Below are positions 15,383 through 23,028 of a stretch of DNA of 64,000 bases, piece by piece; the first letter of the stretch is position 1; each line of letters begins with the position of its first letter. The notes beneath the pieces are model-generated. The model ran no database searches, was not told the origin of the DNA, and was given only the letters and a program-made list of their open reading frames with translations. The stretch comes from Microbispora catharanthi (GTDB taxonomy: Bacteria; Actinomycetota; Actinomycetes; Streptosporangiales; Streptosporangiaceae): the NCBI RefSeq assembly GCF_006334915.2, contig NZ_VDMA02000027.1:1-64000 (forward strand), read 5' to 3'. The position numbers were made by a program, and so were the translations under genes.

Positions 15383-16569
15383 ACCCGCTTGGCGGCGGAC
15401 ACCACCAGCGACGTCAGGATCACGAGCCCCGCCGCGACCCACAGCACACCGGTCACCGCGACCGCCCCGACGATGAGGCTGGCGAACAGCGCTCCCAGCG
15501 CGATCGCCAGGTTGAACATGCAGGTGTTCAGCCCGGTGGCGGCCTCGATGCCCTGCGGCGCCGCCTTGATGATCCAGGTCTGCACGCTCACCGGCAGGCC
15601 GCCGAACGCGAAACCCCACGCGATCAGCAGGATCGACCCGGTGACCGCGTTGCCGCCGAGGAACGGGAACGCCGCCAGGATGACCGCGAGCGCGACGCTG
15701 ACCACGACGATCGTGCCGCGGACGTTGCGGCCCGCCCACGAGCCGGCGATGAGGTTGCCGACCATCCCGGCCACGCCGTACGCCAGCAGCAGCGGGCCGA
15801 CGAACGCCGGGCCGACCCCGGAGATGTCCTGCAGGATCGGGCTGACGAACGTGAAGGCGCCGTAGTGCCCGGACACCAGCAGGAAGGTGGCGACGACACC
15901 GATCCGGACGGCGGGCGTGCGCAGCTGCTCGCCCAGCGTGCGCAGCCGGACGGGCTCGGTCGCCGGCATCTTCGGCAGCAGCACGGACAGCGCGATCACC
16001 AGCAGGAGCGCGACTGCGGCGACCGCGCCGAACGCGATGCGCCAGCCGGTGAGTTCGCCGACGAGCGTGCCGGCGGGGACACCGAGGACGTTGGCGGCCA
16101 TGGCACCGAAGAAGATCAACGAGGTGGCCTTGGCGACATGCGACTCGGGCACCAGCCGGACACCGAGGCCCGCGGCGAGCGACCAGAAGCCGCCGATGCT
16201 GACGCCCACGAACAGCCGGGCCACCATCAGCACGGCGTACGTGGGGGTCACCGCGGACACGACGTTGGCCACCAGCGCCAGCAGGATCAGGCCGAGCAGG
16301 ACCACCCGCCGGTCCAGCCCGCGGATCGCCACGGGGAGCAGCGGCGCGGTGACGGCGGCGACCAGGCCGGACACGGTCACCATCAGGCCGACCTCGCCGT
16401 CGGTGACGTGCAGGCCGTCGCCGATGGCCGTGAGCAGGCCCATGGGCAGGTTCTCGACGGTCACCACCAGGAAGGTCCCCAGCGCGACGGCGATCACCGC
16501 GATCCAGTTCTTGAGGGGGACGCGATCTGGCCTGTCGGTCCCGGCGGAGACGGACTCGATGACTGTCAT
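15379..16569 (-). CDS. MFS transporter, DHA1-type exporter
   Basis: A 396-residue protein with 12 predicted membrane helices. The first helix follows PLKNWIAVIAVALGTFLVV. The loop 2-3 signature is degenerate (RGLDRRVVLL), and ARLFVGVSIGGFWSLAAG matches the drug/arabinose-type exporter motif of the DHA1 family (YdhP/AraJ-like). The start ATG 16569 has AGGAGG 6 bases upstream. A further in-frame start at 16686 has no support. It converges with the MarR gene (4-bp overlap) and its promoter region carries the inverted repeat at 16690-16726. It faces away from the NRPS locus that begins 0.7 kb to the right, so an export role for that product is possible but unproven. Confidence 0.87.
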   Translation of the reverse strand: MTVIESVSAGTDRPDRVPLKNWIAVIAVALGTFLVVTVENLPMGLLTAIGDGLHVTDGEVGLMVTVSGLVAAVTAPLLPVAIRGLDRRVVLLGLILLALVANVVSAVTPTYAVLMVARLFVGVSIGGFWSLAAGLGVRLVPESHVAKATSLIFFGAMAANVLGVPAGTLVGELTGWRIAFGAVAAVALLLVIALSVLLPKMPATEPVRLRTLGEQLRTPAVRIGVVATFLLVSGHYGAFTFVSPILQDISGVGPAFVGPLLLAYGVAGMVGNLIAGSWAGRNVRGTIVVVSVALAVILAAFPFLGGNAVTGSILLIAWGFAFGGLPVSVQTWIIKAAPQGIEAATGLNTCMFNLAIALGALFASLIVGAVAVTGVLWVAAGLVILTSLVVSAAKRV

Positions 16570-16689
16570 CTGGTTCCTCCTGTGCGCGTGGGCCCGGTCC
16601 GGGCAGGCGTGAACGAACGTCGTGCGTCGGTTGGGTCGAGCTGTCGTGCCGATCGGCCCCGGCGGCCGTGGATCAGTGGCAGGCAAGTT

Positions 16690-16726
16690 CGCTTAGCACT
16701 AAGAGACATTACCTTAGTGCTAAGCG
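16690..16726. promoter_or_regulatory. Large inverted-repeat operator (MarR/SlyA type)
   Basis: CGCTTAGCACTAAG (16690-16703) and CTTAGTGCTAAGCG (16713-16726) form a perfect 14-bp inverted repeat with a 9-bp spacer. Each arm is itself nearly palindromic (CTTAG-CA-CTAAG), so the site offers two dimer boxes with centres about 21 bp, two helical turns, apart. The half-sites resemble the SlyA consensus TTAGCAAGCTAA. It lies 121 bp before the MFS start codon. Confidence 0.7.
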
Positions 16727-17286
16727 ATTGGCCAGACGGGAGGCCGTCCGGGTTCGAGGTGCGCGGGCCGGTGGCGGCACCCGGGCAGCGTGGACGGGCG
16801 CGAGATCCGGTGATCGCGGCGCCCGGTGCCCGGGAACCGCGCCGGCGAACGATCTGGGGAAAGCGCTTGCTTGTGGTGCATTCTCACCACCGTTTCTCGC
16901 GCGTGCTCGTCGGGGCACTCCGAAACGGAGGCTAGTTCCGCGTTTCCCGTCGGGTCAACGAGAGTCGCACGCGACTCGGGGCGGGCCGTCAAACGATAGG
17001 GGTTGTAAGGGGTTGCCGGCCGTCTCTTCCGCGTTCGGCCCCGGGGCACCCGAAAAGTCCAAAGGTGTCACGGATCGTCCTGACATGCTGTGGGGCTGCT
17101 AGGGGTTGTGGGAAAAGCCCGTCGCCGCGAATTCTGAATACGCCTCGCAGGCCGGAGTATTCGCGCCGTTGCGAATTCCATCTCGACAGGCCGAACTTTC
17201 GCGGGCTGCTCAATGCCATCGTTCGTGGCCGATTGCAATTCGTTTCCGACCGAGGCCGCTCAGGCCGGTTCGAAAGGCGGGTCAAC
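16727..17286. other. Intergenic region upstream of the TrpF-NRPS locus, with short repeats
   Basis: About 560 bases with no supported gene. Direct repeats GGGGTTG occur at 16999, 17009 (exactly 10 bp apart) and 17102. GCGAATTC occurs at 17127 and 17171, and GAATAC (17136-17141) is inverted as GTATTC (17157-17162). The last 150 bases are AT-richer and probably hold the promoter of the cluster. Heptamer direct repeats of this sort are typical activator (for example SARP-type) sites, but no activator gene is in the window. Confidence 0.45.
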
Positions 17287-17979
17287 ATGCAGGGACTGAT
17301 TCAGGTAGCCGGTGTCATCGACCAGGCCGAGGCGGACCTGATCCGCGAGGAAGGCGCGGACTGGCTCGGCTTCGCCTTGCGGCTGCCGGCGAAGAACGAG
17401 GACCTGTCCGAGGAGGAGGCCGCGGCGATCGTCAAGGAGATCCAGCCGGAGCACAGGGGCGTCGTGATCACCTACCTGACCGACGCCGAGGAGATCAAGA
17501 CCTTCTGCGAGGAGCTGGGCGTCACCGCGATCCAGCTGCACGGCGACGTGACGGGCGAGGAACTGCGGAAGCTGCGGCGCATCGCCCCCGACCTGTACGT
17601 GCTCAAGAGCCTCGTGGTCAAGCAGGACAACCTCGACGAGCTGGCCAAGATCGTGGACGAGGCGGCCGAGTGGGTCGACATGTTCATCACCGACACCTTC
17701 AACCCGGCCACCGGTGCCAAGGGCGCCACCGGACTGCTGCACGACTGGTCGATCAGCGCGGAACTGGTCCGGATCTCACCCAAGCCGCTGATGCTCGCCG
17801 GCGGGCTGAACCCGGACAACGTCGCCGCCGCCATCGCCGAGGTTCGCCCGGCCGCGGTCGACGCGCACACCGGCCTGGAGGACCCGGTGACGCGTCGCAA
17901 GGACCGGCTGAAGGTGCGCAAGTTCGTCCAGGAGGCCCGCAGGGCCTTCGCCCAGCTGGAGGCGGGTGAGAAGGCATGA
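17287..17979 (+). CDS. TrpF-like (phosphoribosylanthranilate isomerase-like) protein lacking the catalytic Cys
   Basis: A 230-residue TIM-barrel protein. The barrel blocks match TrpF in order: GADWLGFALRLP, VTAIQLHGDV, MFITDTFNP with Asp136 at the general-acid position, GAKGATG, LMLAGGLNPDNV and VDAHTGLEDPVTRRKD. The N-terminal KICG of true PRA isomerases, whose Cys is the general base, is replaced by QVAG (Ala8), so ordinary tryptophan-pathway activity is unlikely. ATG 17287 follows AAAGGCGGG. It overlaps the UPRT gene by ATGA, hence is translationally coupled, and opens the NRPS/C-glycosidase locus. No trp genes are nearby. I infer a role in handling a ribose-5-phosphate adduct in this pathway; the exact reaction is unknown. 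Confidence 0.8.
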   Translation: MQGLIQVAGVIDQAEADLIREEGADWLGFALRLPAKNEDLSEEEAAAIVKEIQPEHRGVVITYLTDAEEIKTFCEELGVTAIQLHGDVTGEELRKLRRIAPDLYVLKSLVVKQDNLDELAKIVDEAAEWVDMFITDTFNPATGAKGATGLLHDWSISAELVRISPKPLMLAGGLNPDNVAAAIAEVRPAAVDAHTGLEDPVTRRKDRLKVRKFVQEARRAFAQLEAGEKA

Positions 17980-18659
17980 CCATCACGGCGACGCAGGCGG
18001 CCGGCACCACGAACGACACCGTGCATCTGCTGCCGCAGACCAGGCAGTTGCGGGCGCTGCACACGATCATCCGCGACCGGAACGCCGACCTGGAGCGCTT
18101 CGTCACCACGTCGGGCCGGATCATCCGCCAGCTCATCGAGACGGCCATGGATCTCCTGCCGTTCGAGCCGCTCGACGTGCAGACCCCGGTGGGGCGCACC
18201 TACCACGGCCTGCGGCCGGCCAGGCCGATCTGCGGGGTGTCCGTCCTGCGCGCCGGGGAGAGCATGGAGCACGAGCTGCGCGTGATGTCGCCGGGAGTGC
18301 GGATCGGCAAGATCCTCATCCAGCGGGACAAGGTCACGAAGCTGCCGCGGCTGTACTACTCCGCGCTGCCCGCGGACATCGACCGGCACAGCGTGCTGCT
18401 GCTGGACCCGATGCTGGCCACCGGCGGGACCGCGCTGGCCGCCATCGAGGTGCTGCTCGCCCACGGGGTCGCGGAGGACGACATCGTCTTCGTCACCCTG
18501 CTGTCGGCGCCGGAGGGCATCGACGCGGTCCACGCGCGTCACCCGAACCTGCGGATCGTGACCTCGGCCATCGAGGAACGGCTGAACGAGAACGCCTACA
18601 TGATCCCCGGCATCGGCGACTTCGGCGACCGCTACTTCGGTACGGACGTCCCACGTTGA
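17976..18659 (+). CDS. upp: Uracil phosphoribosyltransferase (MinD-like, cluster-associated)
   Basis: A 227-residue type I phosphoribosyltransferase converting uracil and PRPP to UMP. The PRPP loop LLLDPMLATGGTALAA begins at about residue 142, with Asp144, and the UPRT-specific uracil-binding end PGIGDFGDRYFGT is at about 209-221. The start overlaps the TrpF-like stop as ATGA. A salvage enzyme inside a secondary-metabolite operon is unusual. In the minimycin cluster the UPRT MinD protects the producer by raising the UMP pool against the toxic C-nucleotide, and that role fits here. Whether it replaces or duplicates a housekeeping upp elsewhere cannot be seen. An IS605 relic follows directly after the stop. 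Confidence 0.88.
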   Translation: MTITATQAAGTTNDTVHLLPQTRQLRALHTIIRDRNADLERFVTTSGRIIRQLIETAMDLLPFEPLDVQTPVGRTYHGLRPARPICGVSVLRAGESMEHELRVMSPGVRIGKILIQRDKVTKLPRLYYSALPADIDRHSVLLLDPMLATGGTALAAIEVLLAHGVAEDDIVFVTLLSAPEGIDAVHARHPNLRIVTSAIEERLNENAYMIPGIGDFGDRYFGTDVPR

Positions 18660-18907
18660 CGTCTCCCCTCCCCGAGGGGAGGGGATTCCAACCGTCGCCG
18701 GTCAGATTCTTCCTGCTCCACCGGCGACAGCCCCGGGACGAACCCACCCCAGGGTTTCACGTGGCCTCCACAGGCTTCACGTCCCGTCGGCCCGGCGGTA
18801 GGCCCGACCGGCCTGCGGCGCAGGCCGGTCACCCCCGCGGGTGAGCGCGGGAAACGGGTGACGGCGTCCGAGGGCCACGGCTTCCCAGTAAACCCTTGTC
18901 CGTCCAT
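18655..18907 (-). mobile_element. IS605-family relic: TnpB C-terminus and right end (minus orientation)
   Basis: Directly after the UPRT stop lies a perfect 10-bp hairpin, TCCCCTCCCC/GGGGAGGGGA (18664-18685). Read on the minus strand it gives GGAATCCCCT, the hairpin, then GGGGAGACGTCAA, the form of actinomycete IS200/IS605 right ends at the 3' side of tnpB and its omega RNA. Upstream on the minus strand an open frame contains SPVEQEES and RRRLESPP, like the tails of TnpB proteins. Two further inverted repeats occur: GTCGCCGGT/ACCGGCGAC (18694-18702, 18720-18728) and a 12-bp GACCGGCCTGCG repeat (18806-18830). No transposase core remains. The hairpin may also terminate part of the transcription coming from the UPRT gene. 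Confidence 0.55.
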
Positions 18908-18921
18908 CGCAGGGGGAGGAA

Positions 18922-21900
18922 ATGATCACCACTCCAGTCGCTGAAGCGAGGCGGGAATCACCCGAGGACACCTGTCTTCCCGATCTGCTCGACGCTCAGG
19001 CCCGGTCGCGCCCCGATGCCACGGCGGTCGTCTGCGGAGAGCGGCGGCTGACCTTCCGCGAGCTCGCGGAGGGCGGCGCGGCCCTCGGCGGGCACCTGCG
19101 GGAGCTCGGCGTGGACCTCGACGAATGTGTGGGGCTCTTCGTAGAGCCGTCGATCGACCTGATGGTCGGCGTATGGGGGATCCTGCGGGCCGGCGGCGCC
19201 TACCTGCCGCTGTCCCCCGAATACCCGGAAGAGCGCCTCCGCTACATGATCGAGGACGCCGGCGTGCGGGTCGTCGTCACCCAGGACGAGCTCGTGGACA
19301 GGCTGACCGAGCTGGCGCCCGCCGGGACGCGGATCGTCACCCTGAAGGACGCGGAAGGCTTCGCGGGTTCGCCCGTAGGCGACCGGCACTCCGACCGCCA
19401 CCCGGGCCTGCGTCCCGGCAACCTCGCGTACGTCATCTACACCTCCGGCAGCACCGGCAAGCCGAAGGGCGTGATGATCGAGCACCGCAGCATCGTCAGC
19501 CAGATGCGGTGGCTGCACGCCGGCTACGGGATCGACCAGGACAAGGTCATCGTGCAGAAGACGCCGATGAGCTTCGACGCGGCGCAGTGGGAGATCCTCG
19601 CGCCGGTCTGCGGCTCCGTGGTCGTCGTGGGCCCGCCCGGGGTCTACCGGGACGCCGAGCGGCTGATCGACGTCATCAGGACGCACGACGTCACCACGCT
19701 GCAGTGCGTTCCGACGCTGCTGACGGCGCTGCTGGACACCGAGGAGCTGCAGAGCTGCACCTCGCTCACGCAGGTCTTCACCGGCGGCGAGGTCCTGTCC
19801 AAGGTGCTGGCGACGAGCTTCTTCGACACCATGCCCGGGTGCGCGCTGGTCAACCTGTACGGCCCCACCGAGTGCACGATCAACTCGTCGGCGTACACCG
19901 TGGACCCGGCGACCGTCGACGAGGGCCCGAACGCGATCTCGATCGGGGCGCCGGTCGACCACACCGACTACCACATCCTCGACCTGGCCGGGGCGCCTGT
20001 GGCCGTCGGCGAGATCGGCGAGCTGTTCATCGGAGGCATCCAGGTGGCCCGCGGCTACCTGCACAAGCCCGAGCTGACCGCCGAGCGGTTCGTGGACAAC
20101 CCGCTCGGCGAGGGGAGGCTGTTCAAGACCGGTGACCTCGCGTACTGGAACGCCGACGGCACCGTCCAGTTCGTCGGCCGCGCGGACAACCAGGTCAAGC
20201 TGCGGGGGTTCCGGGTCGAGCTGGACGAGATCAAGCTGGCCATCGAGACCCACGAGTGGGTCAAGCACGCCGCGGTCATCGTCAAGGACGACCCGCGCAC
20301 CGGGTTCCAGAACCTGATCGCCTGCGTGGAGCTGAATCCCAAGGAAGCGGCGCTGATGGACCAGGGCAACCACGGCGCCCACCACCAGTCCAAGGCCAGC
20401 CGGCTCCAGGTCAAGGCGCAGCTGTCCAACGCCGGGGTCCGGGACGCCGCGGAGCTCGACGGCAGGCCGGTGATCGACCTGCCCGGTAAGCAGGCGACCG
20501 CGCGGCAACGCGGGCTGGCGTTCGCCCGCAAGACCTACCGGTTCTACGAGGGCGGGGAGGTCGGCCGGGGCGACATCCTGAAGCTGCTGGACAGGAAGGC
20601 CGAGGGCGCGCGCTCCCGCGGCCTCGACACCGTCGGCCTGGAGGATCTCGGCGAGATCCTGCGCTACCTCGGCCAGCACCTCAGCGAGGAACGCCTGCTG
20701 CCGAAGTACGCGTACGCCTCGCCGGGGGCGTTGTACGCGACGCAGCTCTACCTGGAGATCAACGGGATCGGCGACCTCCGGCCGGGCTTCTACTACCACC
20801 ACCCGGTGGAGCACCGGCTCGTGCTGATCGGTCCGGCCGCCGGGGGAGCGGAGCCTCGGGTGAGGCTGCACTTCGTCGGCAAGAAGCGGGCGATAGAACC
20901 GGTCTACAAGAACAACATCCGCGAGGTCCTGGAGATCGAGACCGGCCACATGGTCGGCCTGTTCGAGGAGGTGCTGCCCGACTACGGCCTGGACATCAGG
21001 CCCCTGGAGTACGCGCCGGCCACGAAGGACCACCTGGACTGCGCCGCCGAGGACTACTACCTCGGCACGTTCGAGCTGGTCCCGTACGCGGGGCCGCGGC
21101 AGGACGAGGTCGACCTCTACGTCCAGGCGCATCCCGGGAAGATCGCCGACCTGCGGGCGGGCCAGTACGCCTACGAGAACGGGCGGCTGCGGCTGATCTC
21201 CGACGAGCTCATCCTCAAGAAGCACGTCATCGCGATCAACCAGCAGGTCTACGACCGGTCGAGCCTCGGGATCTCGGTGATCAGCAGGAACGCCGAGGAC
21301 TGGCTGCACTACATCGACCTGGGACGCACGCTGCAGCACCTGTCGATGAACGACGTCAACATCGGGTTCATGTCGTCCGGATACAGCTCCAAGTCCGGCG
21401 ACGACCTGCCCTCGGCGCGCCGGATCGACGGCATCCTCCGCTCCAACGGCCGGCCCACCGGCCCGTCCTACTTCTTCATCGGCGGCCGCGTGAGCGACGA
21501 GCAGCGGCTGAGCGAGGGGATGAAGGAGGACTCGGTCCACATGAAGGGACCGGCGGAGATGATCAGGGACGACCTGATCAACTTCCTGCCGGACTACATG
21601 ATCCCGAACAAGGTCGTCGTGCTGGACCGGCTCCCGTTCACGGCGAACGGGAAGATCGACGTCAGAGGGCTGGCCGAGTCCGACGCGACGAACGTGGACA
21701 ACGCCGACCGGCCGTACGTCGCGCCGCGGACGATGACCGAGCGCAGGATCGCCGAGCTGTGGAAGAAGGCGATGAAGCGGGAGACCGTCTCGGTGGAGGA
21801 CGACTTCTTCGCCTCCGGTGGCAACTCGCTCATCGCCGTCGGGCTGATCAACAAGATCAACCGGGAGTTCTGCGGCTCGCTGCCCCTCCAGGTGCTGTTC

Positions 21901-23019
21901 GAGTGCCCCACCATCGAGAAGCTCGCCCGGCGGCTCGACGGAACCGAGTCCGAGGCGTGCTCCCGGCTCGTGCCGCTGCAGCGGGAGGGCTCCGACCAGC
22001 CCATCTACTGCTGGCCGGGCCTCGGTGGCTACACGATGAACCTGCGCACGCTGGCCGCCAGGATGGGCGTCACCCAGCCCTTCTACGGAATCCAGGCGTA
22101 CGGCATCAACCCCGAGGAGGTGCCGTACGCGACCATCGGCGAGATGGCGGCCGAGGACGTCAAGGCGATCCGGCGGCTGCAGCCGTCCGGTCCCTACACG
22201 CTGTGGGGATACTCGTTCGGCGCGCGCGTCGCGTTCGAGGCCGCCTACCAGCTGGAGCAGGCCGGTGAGCGGGTGGAGCACCTCTTCCTGATCGCACCGG
22301 GCTCGCCGAAGGTCCATCTGGCGGGCACGTCCGAGCACGAGCGCGAGGCGGGTTTCGGCAACAAGGCGTACGTGACGATCCTCTTCTCGGTCTTCGCCGG
22401 CACGATCACCGGGCCGCTGCTGGAACGGTGCCTGGCCGAGGCCGTGGACGAGGAGAGCTTCGCCGCCTTCATCCACCGCAACTTCCCCGACCTGGACATC
22501 GACCTCGTACGCCGGATCATGCGGGTGGTGGGCGAGACCTTCGAGTTCAGTTACACCTTCCGTGAGCTGGCCCAGCGAAGGATCGACGCACCGATCACCA
22601 TCTTCAAGGCCAGGGGCGACGACTACTCGTTCCTGGAGAACAGCAGCGGCTATTCGGCGACGGCCCCGGTCGTCGTCGACCTGGAAGCCGATCACTACGG
22701 CCTGCTCAAGGAACCGGAGATCGACGAGCTGGTCGCAGCCATCAGGGATCGTCTCGGGACGCACTGTAAGGAGATCATCATGCCGCACGTCAGCATCAAG
22801 CACTTCCCGGTCCCCCTTACCGAGCAGCAGCACTCCGACCTGGTCGCCGCGGTGACCAAGGCCATGACGAGCGCCTTCGGCTGCGAGGAGGGCTCGGTGT
22901 CGATCATTCTGGAGCCGGTCGCGAAGGAGCAGTGGGACGAGAAGGTCTACATCCCGGAGATCCTCAACCAGAAGCACAAGCTGAACAAGCTGCCGAACTA
23001 CGGCCCGGCCGCGAACTGA
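18922..23019 (+). CDS. indC: Indigoidine-synthetase-type NRPS (A-Ox-T-TE) with fused tautomerase domain
   Basis: A 1365-residue single-module NRPS with no condensation domain. The A domain has TSGSTGKPKG near 175, FDAAQWEI, NLYGPTEC near 310, GRADNQVKLRGFRVE near 418 and LPFTANGKID near 903. By hand alignment its specificity code reads D-A-W-Q-F-G-L-I-N-K, close to the Gln code of BpsA/IndC. An FMN-dependent Ox domain is inserted at about 515-770 (YASPGALYATQLYLE). The carrier serine is Ser969 (GGNS) and the TE has Ser1098 (GYSFG) and His1258. BpsA-type enzymes end near residue 1282. Here codon 1282 is TGT and the frame runs on into a 79-residue 4-oxalocrotonate-tautomerase domain from Met1287. 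The start ATG 18922 follows GGGGGAGG. The PsuG-like gene starts 9 bp downstream. Confidence 0.93.
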   Translation: MITTPVAEARRESPEDTCLPDLLDAQARSRPDATAVVCGERRLTFRELAEGGAALGGHLRELGVDLDECVGLFVEPSIDLMVGVWGILRAGGAYLPLSPEYPEERLRYMIEDAGVRVVVTQDELVDRLTELAPAGTRIVTLKDAEGFAGSPVGDRHSDRHPGLRPGNLAYVIYTSGSTGKPKGVMIEHRSIVSQMRWLHAGYGIDQDKVIVQKTPMSFDAAQWEILAPVCGSVVVVGPPGVYRDAERLIDVIRTHDVTTLQCVPTLLTALLDTEELQSCTSLTQVFTGGEVLSKVLATSFFDTMPGCALVNLYGPTECTINSSAYTVDPATVDEGPNAISIGAPVDHTDYHILDLAGAPVAVGEIGELFIGGIQVARGYLHKPELTAERFVDNPLGEGRLFKTGDLAYWNADGTVQFVGRADNQVKLRGFRVELDEIKLAIETHEWVKHAAVIVKDDPRTGFQNLIACVELNPKEAALMDQGNHGAHHQSKASRLQVKAQLSNAGVRDAAELDGRPVIDLPGKQATARQRGLAFARKTYRFYEGGEVGRGDILKLLDRKAEGARSRGLDTVGLEDLGEILRYLGQHLSEERLLPKYAYASPGALYATQLYLEINGIGDLRPGFYYHHPVEHRLVLIGPAAGGAEPRVRLHFVGKKRAIEPVYKNNIREVLEIETGHMVGLFEEVLPDYGLDIRPLEYAPATKDHLDCAAEDYYLGTFELVPYAGPRQDEVDLYVQAHPGKIADLRAGQYAYENGRLRLISDELILKKHVIAINQQVYDRSSLGISVISRNAEDWLHYIDLGRTLQHLSMNDVNIGFMSSGYSSKSGDDLPSARRIDGILRSNGRPTGPSYFFIGGRVSDEQRLSEGMKEDSVHMKGPAEMIRDDLINFLPDYMIPNKVVVLDRLPFTANGKIDVRGLAESDATNVDNADRPYVAPRTMTERRIAELWKKAMKRETVSVEDDFFASGGNSLIAVGLINKINREFCGSLPLQVLFECPTIEKLARRLDGTESEACSRLVPLQREGSDQPIYCWPGLGGYTMNLRTLAARMGVTQPFYGIQAYGINPEEVPYATIGEMAAEDVKAIRRLQPSGPYTLWGYSFGARVAFEAAYQLEQAGERVEHLFLIAPGSPKVHLAGTSEHEREAGFGNKAYVTILFSVFAGTITGPLLERCLAEAVDEESFAAFIHRNFPDLDIDLVRRIMRVVGETFEFSYTFRELAQRRIDAPITIFKARGDDYSFLENSSGYSATAPVVVDLEADHYGLLKEPEIDELVAAIRDRLGTHCKEIIMPHVSIKHFPVPLTEQQHSDLVAAVTKAMTSAFGCEEGSVSIILEPVAKEQWDEKVYIPEILNQKHKLNKLPNYGPAAN
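22780..23019 (+). CDS. 4-Oxalocrotonate tautomerase-like domain with its own start signals
   Basis: Within the NRPS frame, AAGGAG (22768-22773), six bases and ATG 22780 form a complete initiation signal. From there 79 residues read as a 4-OT family protein: MPHVSIKHFP, then LTEQQHSDLVAAVTKAM, SAFGCEEGSVSIILE and KEQWDEKVYIPEI. In 4-OT enzymes the catalytic base is Pro1, which must be N-terminal after Met removal. Pro1288 can meet this only if translation starts at 22780, not in the fusion. I therefore annotate an overlapping product of 79 residues as possible. It could help the imine/enamine tautomerisation of the oxidised glutamine product. Independent translation is inference. Confidence 0.45.
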   Translation: MPHVSIKHFPVPLTEQQHSDLVAAVTKAMTSAFGCEEGSVSIILEPVAKEQWDEKVYIPEILNQKHKLNKLPNYGPAAN

Positions 23020-23028
23020 GGGGCGACG

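Noticed and set aside
15379-16569. The MFS gene as a definite export gene (MinT-like) of the NRPS cluster
   Set aside because: It faces the other way, has its own MarR-type operator and lies next to a MarR/NmrA group; 0.7 kb separates it from the cluster. The link is possible but not supported by sequence.
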